Below are positions 1 to 8,154 of a stretch of 64,000 bases of DNA, in pieces; the stretch's first letter is position 1, and each line of letters starts with the position of its first letter. A program made the position numbers and the translations under genes. The notes below the pieces were generated by a model. That model did not search any database. It was not told where the DNA came from and was given only the letters and a program-made list of their open reading frames with translations. The stretch comes from Rhizobium grahamii CCGE 502 (GTDB taxonomy: Bacteria; Pseudomonadota; Alphaproteobacteria; Rhizobiales; Rhizobiaceae), in assembly GCF_000298315.2 (NCBI RefSeq), contig NZ_AEYE02000003.1:186001-250000 (forward strand), read 5' to 3'.

Positions 1-1074
1 CTGCGCATAACGCACCTCCTCCACCAGGCGGAGTGTATCTTCAAAATTCTGGTCTGTCTCCCCCGGAAAACCGACGATGAAGTCGCCGGAGAGGGCAATA
101 TCGGGCCGGGCGGCGCGAATCCGCTCGATCAGCGTGAGATATTCGGCAGCCGTATGGCGCCGGTTCATCGCCTTCAGGATGCGGTCGGAGCCGGCCTGCA
201 CCGGCAGATGCAGGTATGGCATCAGTGCTCGGAGATCCCGATGCGCTTCGATCAGGCGGTCGTCCATGTCGCGCGGATGGCTGGTGGTGTAGCGCAGGCG
301 CGCGAGCCCGGGAATTTCCGCCAACCGGTAAAGCAGGTCGCCAAGGGTCCATTCCTGACCGTTGGCGCCGACACCATGCCAGGCGTTGACGTTCTGACCG
401 AGCAGGGTGATTTCGCGCACGCCGCCTTCCACGAGCTTTTGCGCTTCCTCAACGATCTGGCTGACCGGCCGCGACACTTCCGAACCGCGGGTGTAAGGCA
501 CGACACAGAAGGTGCAGAACTTGTCGCATCCTTCCTGGACGGTAAGGAAGGAGGTGACGCCACGCGAGCGGATTTTCTTGGCTTCGGCGATCGGCAGATG
601 CTCGAACTTGTCTTCGAGCGCATATTCGGTATCGACGATACGCTGACCTTCCTTCGCCTTGCGCAGCGCTTCCGGCAGGCGATGATAGGTCTGAGGCCCG
701 ATGACGACGTCGACGGCAGGCGCCCGGCGCAGGATTTCCTCGCCCTCGGCCTGTGCGACACAGCCGGCAACGCCGATCATGAACTCCCGGCCTTGCTTGC
801 TGCGTTCCTTCTTCATGTCGCGCAGACGACCAAGCGCCGAATAGACCTTTTCAGCAGCCTTTTCTCGGATATGGCAGGTGTTGAGCAGGACCAGGTCAGC
901 CTCTTCCATAACTTCCGTCGGCTCATATCCGTCACGGGCGAGTGCATCGCTCATGCGCGTCGAGTCGTAGACGTTCATTTGGCAGCCGTAGGTCTTGATG
1001 AATACCTTGCGGCTGTTGCTGCCATCGCGGAGATCGGTCTTCGGGGCCTGAAGAAGGGCGCTGTCCTGGGTCAT
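1..1074 (-). CDS. miaB: tRNA-2-methylthio-N6-dimethylallyladenosine synthase MiaB (3' end beyond window)
   Basis: This radical-SAM enzyme adds a methylthio group to i6A37 in tRNAs that read codons starting with U. Reading the minus strand from the ATG at 1074 gives 358 uninterrupted codons to the window edge, so the C-terminal TRAM part is missing. Seen directly: an N-terminal methylthiotransferase domain with three cluster cysteines (about C31 in YGCQMN, C67 in NTCHIRE and C105 in AGCVAQ), then the radical-SAM motif CxxxCxxC (about C183, C187, C190, CDKFCTFC). It lies 50 bases downstream of plsC on the same strand and probably ends the mur-plsC-miaB run. Confidence 0.95.
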   Translation of the reverse strand, partial: MTQDSALLQAPKTDLRDGSNSRKVFIKTYGCQMNVYDSTRMSDALARDGYEPTEVMEEADLVLLNTCHIREKAAEKVYSALGRLRDMKKERSKQGREFMIGVAGCVAQAEGEEILRRAPAVDVVIGPQTYHRLPEALRKAKEGQRIVDTEYALEDKFEHLPIAEAKKIRSRGVTSFLTVQEGCDKFCTFCVVPYTRGSEVSRPVSQIVEEAQKLVEGGVREITLLGQNVNAWHGVGANGQEWTLGDLLYRLAEIPGLARLRYTTSHPRDMDDRLIEAHRDLRALMPYLHLPVQAGSDRILKAMNRRHTAAEYLTLIERIRAARPDIALSGDFIVGFPGETDQNFEDTLRLVEEVRYAQ

Positions 1075-1124
1075 GGCCGGCTATTTAGTGGTTTTTCATT
1101 CGCGAGAAAAGGAAATCTTGTGCC

Positions 1125-1922
1125 TTAGGCCGTCTTGTGACCGCGCAAAGCGGCGCCAAGCATGGTGCGGATGCGTCGGGCAATCGTCGCGCTGACTTTC
1201 TTGCGGTTACTGTCGGCACGATACTCCACCGCCTCGCCGAAACAGACGTCAACCTCGAAGGCACCGCATCGCAGCATGTCCTTCAAATGCGGGAACATCT
1301 CGACATCGCCTGGCCAGGAGGCGAGGGGGCGGTGATAACGGCCCATCGGCAGGCCGTAGACACCCGTATAGGCAACCGCGACCGGTTGAACCACGACGGC
1401 ACCTGTTGGCGACGCCGGCACCGCCATGGCGGCTGCGCCAAACAGCGAGGATTTGACCTCGAGAAGCCGGTTCCCGTCCGAGGTCGTGCCCTCCGGGAAC
1501 AGAACAACGATCTCGCCGTCCGCCATGCGGGTGGCAATTTCGTTCGCCTGGTGGCCGGTCTTGCGCTTCTCTTCGCGCACCACGAACACGCTCTTCTGCA
1601 GCTTCGCCAAGTTGCCGAAGATCGGCCAGTCGCGCACTTCGATCTTGGCGATGAACGCGACGTCGGCGACTGCGGACAACACCATGATGTCCATCCACGA
1701 CGAATGGTTGGCGCAAAGCATCAACGGCCTGTGCGTTTCCATCTTGCCGTGGACGCGGATTCGGATGCCGAGGCAGAAACAAACGATGCGATGCCAGATG
1801 CGCGGCAGCCAGCGTCGCAGCTTCCAGTCGAAGCGCAACGCAAGAAGCTGCCAGGGCATAAGCACTATGCTGGCGAAGAGAATGACGATACCGGCAAAGG
1901 CGAGACGCAGCCAGGCGATCAA
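1125..1922 (-). CDS. plsC: 1-acyl-sn-glycerol-3-phosphate acyltransferase (PlsC)
   Basis: The 265-aa inner-membrane enzyme acylates lysophosphatidic acid to phosphatidic acid, the second step of phospholipid synthesis. It has a hydrophobic N-terminal anchor (residues about 1-30), the catalytic HxxxxD motif (NHSSWMD, H73/D78) and the substrate-binding block FPEGTTSDG at about 142-150. These define the PlsC/LPLAT family and the length is normal. It lies about 30 bases downstream of mur, so co-transcription is likely. Rhizobia carry several PlsC/OlsA-like acyltransferases. OlsA is the main alternative, since olsB is also in this window, but plsC is the usual gene at this position. Confidence 0.85.
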   Translation of the reverse strand: MIAWLRLAFAGIVILFASIVLMPWQLLALRFDWKLRRWLPRIWHRIVCFCLGIRIRVHGKMETHRPLMLCANHSSWMDIMVLSAVADVAFIAKIEVRDWPIFGNLAKLQKSVFVVREEKRKTGHQANEIATRMADGEIVVLFPEGTTSDGNRLLEVKSSLFGAAAMAVPASPTGAVVVQPVAVAYTGVYGLPMGRYHRPLASWPGDVEMFPHLKDMLRCGAFEVDVCFGEAVEYRADSNRKKVSATIARRIRTMLGAALRGHKTA

Positions 1923-1952
1923 AACGAAGACTCCGCGGCTGCGTTCATGGCC

Positions 1953-2381
1953 TCAGCGCTCGTCCTTTTTGAGCGGGATGCCATAGAGCTCCAGTCGATG
2001 ATCGACGAGCTTGAAGCCATGCTCGCGGGCAATGCGTTCCTGCAGGGCCTCGATCTCCGGCGAGTGAAACTCGATCACGACACCCGACTTCAGGTCGATG
2101 AGATGGTCGTGATGCTCTTCCGGCACCGTCTCGTAGCGCGAGCGGCCGTCTCGGAAGTCGTGGCGTTCGATAATGCCGGCGTCCTCGAACAGCTTCACGG
2201 TGCGATAGACGGTGGAGATGGAGATCTTGGCGTCGACCTTGACGGAGCGGCGGTAGAGTTCTTCGACGTCAGGGTGGTCGGCCGACTCCTCGAGGATGCG
2301 GGCAATCACCCGGCGCTGCTCGGTCATGCGCATGCCGCGTTCGGTGCAAAGCTCCTCAAGGGTCTTGGCGACGTCAGTCAT
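1953..2381 (-). CDS. mur: Fur-family metalloregulator, likely manganese-responsive Mur
   Basis: This 142-aa Fur-family DNA-binding repressor has an N-terminal winged helix (about 1-85, including SISTVYRTVKLFEDAGI) and a C-terminal metal/dimerisation domain with the HHDHLID cluster. The CxxC structural-zinc pairs of E. coli Fur are absent and only one cysteine remains. That is typical of alphaproteobacterial Fur/Mur, which in Rhizobiaceae acts as the manganese regulator of sitABCD while RirA and Irr handle iron; the Mn assignment comes from family knowledge. I use the ATG at 2381, which follows a GGAAGG site, rather than the start 7 codons upstream. It sits between rimI and plsC on the same strand. 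Confidence 0.88.
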   Translation of the reverse strand: MTDVAKTLEELCTERGMRMTEQRRVIARILEESADHPDVEELYRRSVKVDAKISISTVYRTVKLFEDAGIIERHDFRDGRSRYETVPEEHHDHLIDLKSGVVIEFHSPEIEALQERIAREHGFKLVDHRLELYGIPLKKDER

Positions 2382-2417
2382 GGGCTGCCTTCCGATAGTC
2401 AACGTTTGAGCAACGGA

Positions 2418-2918
2418 CTAGCGAAGAACGCGCTTCATGACAAGCGCCGTGGAAACCGCGCCCTGGGTATCCTTGTAGTAACCCTTGCGTTCACCGACTT
2501 TCTCGAATCCAAGCTTGCGGTAGAGCCCGAGCGCTGCCGCGTTGCCGTCATCGACCTCCAGGAAGATGCTCTCGCCACCACGCAGCTTCGCTTCCCGCAT
2601 CGCAGCTTGCATGAGCCGCCAGCCGAGGCCAGCGCGAGCGACCTTCGTCTGCACGGCGACTGTCAGGATCTCCGCCTCGCCAGCGACCTGACGCGCGAGC
2701 ACAAAACCCGGCAGAGGCTTTTTCAGAAATGCGTTGGTCTGCCGAGCGACGAAGCCGAAGACGGTGTCCTGGCTGAACAAGCTATAGAATTCGCCATCGC
2801 CCCATGGTCGTGCGAAGCGTTCGCCATGTAACGCCGCCACGGCGCGGCAGTCATCGGCGTCCATCGGGACAATCTCGAATTCCGGCTTCAGCGTCAGATA
2901 GGATTCCAACATGGTCAT
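2418..2918 (-). CDS. rimI: Ribosomal protein bS18 alanine N-acetyltransferase RimI
   Basis: This 166-aa GNAT-fold acetyltransferase probably acetylates the N-terminus of ribosomal protein S18. The acetyl-CoA-binding motif A is visible (VARAGLGWRLM), followed by a C-terminal NAAALGLYRKLGFEKVGERKGYY block typical of RimI. Its start overlaps the tsaB stop by four bases (ATGA), so the two are translationally coupled. The tsaB-rimI pair is conserved in many bacteria, which supports the assignment over a generic GNAT. A second ATG two codons downstream is also possible. Confidence 0.88.
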   Translation of the reverse strand: MTMLESYLTLKPEFEIVPMDADDCRAVAALHGERFARPWGDGEFYSLFSQDTVFGFVARQTNAFLKKPLPGFVLARQVAGEAEILTVAVQTKVARAGLGWRLMQAAMREAKLRGGESIFLEVDDGNAAALGLYRKLGFEKVGERKGYYKDTQGAVSTALVMKRVLR

Positions 2919-3574
2919 ACTCGCGCAATCGCAAACCCGGCCTGCGGCTTGGCATCGGGTCCGCGCAGATAGAGGGGTTTCGGCTTTCCGGAAGACAGGT
3001 CGGCGGCAGCGCCGAGACGCGCCACGATGGAAATCGGGAAATGGTTGGCGTGATCGCCGAGCGTGCCGGGTTTCAGGAGCGGCGTTGCCGAACCGGTGAT
3101 TTCGCCCTCGAACGTCGAAGCGATTGCCTGTGCTTCTTCGACGGCGACAGCGCGGGCCTCATCGAGCGGTTCGCCATCGGCATCGAATGTCTGCAGGTAG
3201 ATCTCGTTTCGCTTGGCATCCATGGCCGCGAGCACGCTGCGACCTGGCGTCTTCAACCGCTGCGCCTCGGCCATGACAGCAAGCGTGGTGACCCCAACAG
3301 CCGGAATGCCGAGCGACAGTGCGAAGCCGCGGGCGGCGGCGATGCCGACGCGAATGCCGGTGAACGAGCCTGGACCGATGGTAACGGCAATGCGATCGAC
3401 CGTTGAAAGTGGGATTGCCGCCTGCTCCAGCACGCGGTCGACGATCCCCATCAGATGTTCAGCATGCCCCTTGCCGATCATGTCCGATGCCTCCCCCAGC
3501 ATCGTATCCCTGCCGCCGTCATAGAGAGCGGCAGCGCAATCCACACCTGCGGTGTCGAGCGCCAGTATGATCAT
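2915..3574 (-). CDS. tsaB: tRNA threonylcarbamoyladenosine biosynthesis protein TsaB
   Basis: This 219-aa protein has an ASKHA/M22-like fold. It partners TsaD and TsaE in making t6A37 in ANN-reading tRNAs and is itself non-catalytic. The N-terminus (MIILALDTAG) and the GPGSFTGIRVG signature at about residue 68 are diagnostic. It overlaps rimI by four bases. About 100 bases separate it from the nfu gene upstream on the same strand. Confidence 0.93.
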   Translation of the reverse strand: MIILALDTAGVDCAAALYDGGRDTMLGEASDMIGKGHAEHLMGIVDRVLEQAAIPLSTVDRIAVTIGPGSFTGIRVGIAAARGFALSLGIPAVGVTTLAVMAEAQRLKTPGRSVLAAMDAKRNEIYLQTFDADGEPLDEARAVAVEEAQAIASTFEGEITGSATPLLKPGTLGDHANHFPISIVARLGAAADLSSGKPKPLYLRGPDAKPQAGFAIARV

Positions 3575-3675
3575 GGCATCAATTTCCGAATAAAGCGTTC
3601 CTCAGCGTCCATACATTCACCCTGCCGCGCTTGCAAATGCTGCGCCAGGACAAATGCCGGGACAGGGCGTCGTCG

Positions 3676-4242
3676 TCAGGCGGCGACGACTTCCTCGACT
3701 TCCGGAACGAAATGGCGAAGCAGGTTCTGCACGCCATGCTTCAGCGTCGCCGTCGAAGACGGGCAGCCGGAGCAGGAGCCCTTCATGTTGAGATAGACCT
3801 TGCCGTCCTTGAAGCCACGGAAGGTGATGTCGCCGCCATCCTGTGCAACGGCGGGACGGACACGGGTATCCAGCAATTCCTTGATGGTGAGCACGATCGA
3901 TTCATCGGCTTCATCGAAGAATTCGCCGCCGGCATCAAGATCTTCGGAAAGGACAGAGGCATCGCCCATGACGGGCTTGCCGGACATGAAGTGTTCCATG
4001 ATCGAGCCGAGGATCGCCGGCTTCAGGTGCTGCCACTCGGCATTGTCCTTGGACACCGAGATGAAATCGTAGCCGAAGTAGACGCCGGTCACGCCAGGGA
4101 TCTCGAACAGACGAGCCGCGAGCGGCGATGCCTGAGCCTCGTCCGCGCTGCGGAATTCGGCCGTTCCGTTTTCCATGACGACCCGACCCGGCAGGAACTT
4201 CTGCGTGGCGGGATTCGGCGTGGCTTCGGTCTGAATAAACAT
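3676..4242 (-). CDS. Nfu-type iron-sulfur scaffold/carrier protein
   Basis: The 188-aa protein has an Nfu N-terminal domain (about 1-87, with FLPGRVVMENGTAEF) and a NifU C-terminal domain (about 115-180). The [4Fe-4S]-binding CxxC pair is C157/C160 in MKGSCSGCPSS. Proteins of this layout pass assembled clusters to targets such as lipoate synthase and aconitase. They are the alphaproteobacterial and mitochondrial Nfu1 type, not nitrogenase NifU, since the N-terminal IscU domain and central ferredoxin-like domain are lacking. It stands alone, about 110 bases from the stress-protein gene upstream. Confidence 0.9.
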   Translation of the reverse strand: MFIQTEATPNPATQKFLPGRVVMENGTAEFRSADEAQASPLAARLFEIPGVTGVYFGYDFISVSKDNAEWQHLKPAILGSIMEHFMSGKPVMGDASVLSEDLDAGGEFFDEADESIVLTIKELLDTRVRPAVAQDGGDITFRGFKDGKVYLNMKGSCSGCPSSTATLKHGVQNLLRHFVPEVEEVVAA

Positions 4243-4352
4243 CTCGCTCTCCGTGCGGCGGGCAGCGGCCCAGGCCGTCTTTAGAATTCTTCAAAAAAGA
4301 AAATAAGCCGATTGGCAACTCTATTCAAGAGACTGGTACTCAAGAAATGGCT

Positions 4353-4844
4353 TTATGCGAGCGCATCCAGTTCCTCGTCCGTCAGTGTATCGGGCAGGAC
4401 CGTGACGGGGATCGGAAATGTCGCGCCACGTCCGGCGATCGACGACACCAGCGGCCCCGGTCCCTCCTTGGCGGAGCTTGCGGCCAGCACCAGGATCGCG
4501 ATATCGCGGTCTTCCTCGATGACGGCGTTGATCTGCTCGGTGGCACTTCCCTCGCGGATGACGATCTCCGGGTCGATACCGATCGTTTCGCGAACCACGT
4601 GCGCCGCCTTGGCAACCACGGCTTCCGCTTCCTCGCGGGCTTCGGCGCGCATTATCTCTTCAACCCCCAACCATTGCTGGAAGTCGCCCTCCGGAATCAC
4701 GTACATCAGCACAAGGCCGCCGTTCGAGTTCTTGGCGCGCCGACCGGCGTAGTGGACGGCGCGGGAGCATTCGGGCGTATCGTCGATGACCGCAATGAAT
4801 TTGCGGCGATGACCTTCGAGCCGGGAGAGTCGTTTCGATACCAT
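4353..4844 (-). CDS. Universal stress protein (UspA family)
   Basis: This 163-aa protein has a single UspA domain of Rossmann-like fold. It begins with KFIAVIDDTPECSRAVHYAGRRA and has a C-terminal segment ILVLAASSAKEGPGPLVSSIAGRGATFPIPVTVLP. The usual nucleotide-binding GxxGxxxxxxGS loop is altered here to a serine/glycine-rich version, so ATP binding is uncertain. The family supports survival under stress; no specific target can be inferred. Confidence 0.85.
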   Translation of the reverse strand: MVSKRLSRLEGHRRKFIAVIDDTPECSRAVHYAGRRAKNSNGGLVLMYVIPEGDFQQWLGVEEIMRAEAREEAEAVVAKAAHVVRETIGIDPEIVIREGSATEQINAVIEEDRDIAILVLAASSAKEGPGPLVSSIAGRGATFPIPVTVLPDTLTDEELDALA

Positions 4845-4925
4845 GGGCCGGACTCTGACACCTGAACCTGAAAATTTGCAAGCCCTCGTTTTTGACCCTC
4901 GAAGGGTCTGCCGGGCCAGCCTGCG

Positions 4926-5351
4926 TCAGGCGGGAACCAGTCCGTAAAGGCGCATAATCGCCTTCACATGCTCGATATCAGGCTTGCCCTGAACGTTGAT
5001 GGCCAAAGCCATTTCCTCGAAATAGCGCCTGCCGATCAACCCGGGCGTCATGGTGATCAAGGCCTTGGCGGCTTCACCGTGCAGGTTCTCGTGGGTGTGG
5101 ACATAGCCGCGCGGAATGAACAGGGTGCCCCCGGGCCCGATCTCGTGCTTGCGCCCGTCCAGCGTCGTCGTCATCGTGCCGGACAATCCGTAGATCACTT
5201 CATCGACATCGCGGTGATAGTGGGCGGCCGGGACGCGTGCCTGGGGCGGGACCGTGAATTCGAACATCACAACGCCGCCGGCACTCTGATCCTCGTCGAT
5301 CAGAAACCGGATCTCCATGGTGCCAATCTGGATGAGGTTGCGATCTCGCAT
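4926..5351 (-). CDS. Single-domain cupin protein
   Basis: This 141-aa small beta-barrel protein has one cupin_2 domain. Metal ligands are visible as HYHRDVDEVIYGLSG (two His and a Glu) and the later His in GYVHTHENL. I chose the ATG at 5351 because a perfect AGGAGG lies five bases upstream, removing 19 residues from the longest reading frame. Substrate unknown; such proteins may be dioxygenases, isomerases or sugar-binding sensors. It lies downstream of trpS but is separated from it by a strong hairpin. Confidence 0.8.
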   Translation of the reverse strand: MRDRNLIQIGTMEIRFLIDEDQSAGGVVMFEFTVPPQARVPAAHYHRDVDEVIYGLSGTMTTTLDGRKHEIGPGGTLFIPRGYVHTHENLHGEAAKALITMTPGLIGRRYFEEMALAINVQGKPDIEHVKAIMRLYGLVPA

Positions 5352-5409
5352 CGAAGCCTCCTGACAGTCCGTTTCAACAAGACTACGCCGCAGGTCCGGC
5401 TTCGACAAG

Positions 5410-5435
5410 CCCGGGGCGGTGAGGTCCGCCCCGGG
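5410..5435 (-). terminator. GC-rich hairpin after trpS
   Basis: Perfect 9-bp inverted repeat (CCCGGGGCG at 5410-5418 against CGCCCCGGG at 5427-5435) with an 8-nt loop, 13 bases past the trpS stop. There is no clear U-run on either side, so it may be a weak terminator or an mRNA-stabilising hairpin. Confidence 0.5.
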
Positions 5436-5448
5436 ATAACGTCGTATT

Positions 5449-6513
5449 TCAGTACAGGAAGCCGACGATGTCGCTCACTTCTTTCATCGTCACTTCGGCC
5501 CGCGCCCGCGCCCGTTCGGAACCATTGCGCAGGATCGCATCGATGTGGCTGGTGTCCGACATCAGACGACGCATTTCAGCGGTGATCGGCGAGAGCACGT
5601 TGATGGCCAAATCAACAAGCGCCGGCTTGAACACCGAGAACTGCCGGCCACCAAATTCGGCAAGCACATCAGCCTTCGACCTGTCGGCGAGCGCCGCATA
5701 GATGCCGACGAGGTTGTCGGCTTCCGGGCGGCCCTTGAGGCCGTCGACTTCACTGGGCAAACCTTCCGGATCGGTCTTGGCCTTGCGGATCTTCTTCGAG
5801 ATCGCGTCCTCGTCGTCCATCAAGTTGATGCGCGAAAGATCGGACGGATCCGATTTCGACATCTTCTTTGTGCCGTCGCGAAGCGACATGACGCGTGGCG
5901 CCGGGCCATCGATCAGCGGCTCGACCATCGGGAAATAGGCATGCACCGGTTCGTTGCCGACCGTGATGTCGATGCCGTAGTCCGTCTTGCGGATATGCTC
6001 CGCATAGTCGAGGTTGAACTTCATGGCGATGTCGCGGGCGAGTTCGAGGTGCTGCTTCTGGTCGTCGCCGACCGGGACATGCGTGCCGCGGTAGACGAGG
6101 ATGTCGGCAGCCATCAGGCTCGGATAGGCGTAGAGACCGAGCGAAGCCTGTTCGCGGTCCTTGCCGGCCTTGTCCTTGAACTGCGTCATGCGGTTCATCC
6201 AACCGATGCGCGCAACGCAATTGAAGATCCAGGCAAGCTCGGCATGCTGCGGCACGGCCGACTGGTTGAAAACGATGTGCTTTTCCGGATCGATGCCGGA
6301 CGCAATGAAGGCGGCGGCGATCGAACGGATCTGGTTCGGCATGTCCTCATGGACGAGCTGTGCCGTCAGCGCATGCATGTCGACGACGCAGTAGATGCAG
6401 TCGTTGCCTTCCTGCAGCGCCACGAACTTGCGGATCGCGCCGAGATAGTTGCCGAGATGGAGATTTCCCGTCGGCTGGACGCCGGAGAAAACCACTTTCT
6501 TGAATTCGTTCAT
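5449..6513 (-). CDS. trpS: Tryptophanyl-tRNA synthetase
   Basis: The 354-aa class I aminoacyl-tRNA synthetase charges tRNA-Trp. The HIGH-like motif is [10 protein letters not shown] (about residues 14-23) and the KMSKS motif KKMSKSD is at about 217. The ATG at 6513 is chosen because [16 protein letters not shown] matches the usual N-terminus and a GAGGA site lies just upstream; the longest frame starts 13 codons earlier. Length is normal. In many alphaproteobacteria trpS follows murJ; here the two are separated by a VOC gene and by the 7.0-7.7 kb intergenic element. Confidence 0.95.
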   Translation of the reverse strand: MNEFKKVVFSGVQPTGNLHLGNYLGAIRKFVALQEGNDCIYCVVDMHALTAQLVHEDMPNQIRSIAAAFIASGIDPEKHIVFNQSAVPQHAELAWIFNCVARIGWMNRMTQFKDKAGKDREQASLGLYAYPSLMAADILVYRGTHVPVGDDQKQHLELARDIAMKFNLDYAEHIRKTDYGIDITVGNEPVHAYFPMVEPLIDGPAPRVMSLRDGTKKMSKSDPSDLSRINLMDDEDAISKKIRKAKTDPEGLPSEVDGLKGRPEADNLVGIYAALADRSKADVLAEFGGRQFSVFKPALVDLAINVLSPITAEMRRLMSDTSHIDAILRNGSERARARAEVTMKEVSDIVGFLY

Positions 6514-6610
6514 CATGTCCTCGATTAGGCTGGTGGAGGGCCCCAGGGCCAATGGCCCATGTTGCTAACGGGCGCGCTTATGCACGCGGACGCCAGCGCA
6601 ATCAAGGGGT

Positions 6611-7006
6611 TCAGCCTGCGGCGTGTTCGATCAGATCGAAGGTGTTGCCATAAGGATCCGCAAAGACGGCGACTGTGCCGTAAACCTCGTGCCGCGGCGC
6701 CTCGAGAAACTGCACGCCCTTGGCCAGCATCGACGCGTGGTCGCGGGCAAAATCGTCGGTCTTGATGAAGAAGCCGACGCGCCCGCCCGCCTGGTTGCCC
6801 ATCGCCGCCATTTGCCGGTCGTTGGCAGCTCGCGCGAGCAGAAAGGCGGCACCGTCCCCGCCCTTCGGCTTGACGACCACCCATCGCTTGCCGTCGGGCT
6901 GAATGTCGTCCTGGAGGCAATCGAAGCCAACCGCGCCGCAGTAGAAATCTTTGGCACGATCGTAATCGTCGACGACGAGGGTCACGAGGAAAAGCGATTG
7001 GAACAT
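6611..7006 (-). CDS. VOC-superfamily (glyoxalase/bleomycin resistance-like) protein
   Basis: This 131-aa protein has the paired beta-alpha-beta-beta-beta modules of the vicinal-oxygen-chelate fold. It starts LFLVTLVVDDYDRAKDFYCGAVGFD and ends with GTVAVFADPYGNTFDLIEHA, the usual location of a metal-ligand Glu. The ATG at 7006 follows a GGAG site; the longer frame adds 27 poorly conserved residues. The enzyme activity is unknown; many such genes encode unidentified lyases or dioxygenases. It is about 100 bases upstream of trpS on the same strand. Confidence 0.8.
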   Translation of the reverse strand: MFQSLFLVTLVVDDYDRAKDFYCGAVGFDCLQDDIQPDGKRWVVVKPKGGDGAAFLLARAANDRQMAAMGNQAGGRVGFFIKTDDFARDHASMLAKGVQFLEAPRHEVYGTVAVFADPYGNTFDLIEHAAG

Positions 7007-7170
7007 TGCAGGCTCCGATTTGTGGTGTGGTGTTGTCGCCAAGGATGCGTGGCCGGTCAAGGGCGGCCGGTTCGGCGTTCGGTGCACGGCTTTTCCCTCA
7101 CGCGATCCTTTCGGCCCGTGGCTTGATCCTGCACTTCACTCGGACGGGGCGCTGGAAATTGTCTCGCTGG

Positions 7171-7202
7171 AGTAAAAACAATATGGCGCTTCCCAGCGCC
7201 CC
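7171..7202 (-). terminator. Rho-independent terminator of the candidate RNA
   Basis: On the minus strand GGCGCT-GGGA-AGCGCC (7200-7185) is followed by AUAUUGUUUUUA. A competing 10-bp stem (GGGGCGCTGG at 7146-7155 with CCAGCGCCCC at 7193-7202) would use the same bases. Confidence 0.6.
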
Positions 7203-7505
7203 GTTCGGCGGTTTGTTCCCGCAGCTCCGGTCCCTCTGCAACCTTGCCCGAGGAAGCTCACGCTTCTTCACGGGGCCATGTGTGCCACACAGGCACGTCC
7301 GAGGCTCAACTCGGCGCCGCATTCGCGCGGGCGCCGCCGTCCCCCCGAGGGAGACCATCCTCTGCGGACCCCTGATGCGGAAGCTCACGTCCTTCTTCCA
7401 CACCCGGCGCCGGTCCCGCCTCGCCGCAACGCCTTGCGGTGTATCCGCGGCGGGACGGACGAATTGTATGGCCGGTCCGGGACGTCGGGGAAGTTTGTAG
7501 AGATC
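7172..7505 (-). ncRNA. Candidate structured non-coding RNA, about 330 nt, family unknown
   Basis: The 707-base gap 7007-7713 has no convincing protein gene. Within it, the minus strand of 7172-7505 is GC-rich and can form several perfect hairpins: GTGCC/GGCAC at 7282-7296, CCGAG/CTCGG at 7299-7314, and a terminal stem-loop at 7185-7200 followed by a U-rich run. A motif occurs twice: GGAAGCTCACG at 7252-7262 and 7379-7389, each followed by CTTCTTC and flanked by CTCTGC. An AT-rich stretch with palindromes lies at the proposed 5' side (7506-7570). I checked by eye for signature sequences of RNase P RNA and tmRNA and did not find them. The 5' end is a guess. Confidence 0.5.
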
Positions 7506-7508
7506 CTT

Positions 7509-7529
7509 TTTGTGAATATTTCTCACAAA
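7509..7529. promoter_or_regulatory. Palindrome TTTGTGA-N7-TCACAAA, possible operator
   Basis: Perfect 7-bp inverted repeat with a 7-base spacer, just upstream of the proposed RNA start on the minus strand and about 185 bases upstream of the M15 peptidase gene on the plus strand. It resembles a CRP/FNR-type site but the spacing is one base longer than the TGTGA-N6-TCACA consensus. Confidence 0.35.
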
Positions 7530-7549
7530 TTTACGTGGCGGAGAAATTC

Positions 7550-7567
7550 ATACCTCTTTTGAGGTAT
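7550..7567. promoter_or_regulatory. Perfect hairpin/palindrome ATACCTC-TTTT-GAGGTAT
   Basis: A 7-bp perfect inverted repeat with a TTTT centre in an AT-rich stretch between two divergent transcription units (the candidate RNA and the M15 peptidase). It may be an operator; no regulator is identified. Confidence 0.3.
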
Positions 7568-7713
7568 CTCTAACTTATCAAATAGCAGTAAATTATGGCG
7601 ATGTTCCGTAACGGTAGGTAAACAATTTCACAAAAAGGCCATTTTTAGGGGGAGCGTTCCATTCGCCAAAAGTTACGCCGGCGACCCCGGCGTATTTCGA
7701 GGGGAGGGGAACT

Positions 7714-8139
7714 ATGCAGTCCGCATTTTCCATCGCACTCGCCGGCCTGTTCTGTCTGTCGTGTTTCGACAGTGCCGACGCCCAGAATGTCAGAAGAGTG
7801 ACAATACCGTCGCTCAAGCACAAAGAAACGCTCGCCTACTCGCTGCAGACCGTCAGCGTTCAGGCGAACTGCTTCCCGCCGCAACTGCGCGGCATTCTCA
7901 CCTACATAGCCGCTAAGACCGGTCGCCGCCCGATCGTAACCTCTGGGTTTCGCTCACGCGGTCGATCGCATTCGCAACACCGCCATTGCGCAGCCGCCGA
8001 TATCCGCATCCCCGGTGTATCGGAACGCACGATCATCGCGATCGCCGCATCGGCCCCCGGCATCGGCGGGATCGGCCGCTACTGCAACGGGATAGTGCAT
8101 GTCGACATCGGTCCAAGCCGACGATGGACCTATTGCTGA
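7714..8139 (+). CDS. Secreted M15-family (D-Ala-D-Ala carboxypeptidase-like) peptidase
   Basis: This 141-aa protein has a signal peptide (about 1-23, ending DSADA). The zinc-peptidase motif SxHxxxxAxD is present as SQHRHCAAADI (S87, H89, D96), with the downstream HVD (H129) ligand triad member. These are the M15A/DUF882-type ligands of murein-directed peptidases, so a periplasmic peptidoglycan role is likely. A GAGGGGA site precedes the ATG. It stands alone and converges on murJ. Cysteines at about 53, 92, 124 and 141 could form disulfides. Confidence 0.8.
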   Translation: MQSAFSIALAGLFCLSCFDSADAQNVRRVTIPSLKHKETLAYSLQTVSVQANCFPPQLRGILTYIAAKTGRRPIVTSGFRSRGRSHSQHRHCAAADIRIPGVSERTIIAIAASAPGIGGIGRYCNGIVHVDIGPSRRWTYC

Positions 8140-8154
8140 AGCACACCGGACCGC

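Noticed and set aside
7006-7500. 164-codon open frame on the plus strand
   Set aside because: Low-complexity Arg-rich translation across an element with strong stems and no ribosome-binding site; likely spurious.
7098-7526. 142-codon open frame on the minus strand
   Set aside because: Arg/Pro-rich with no domain or convincing ribosome-binding site; it coincides with the structured RNA element, which better explains the sequence.
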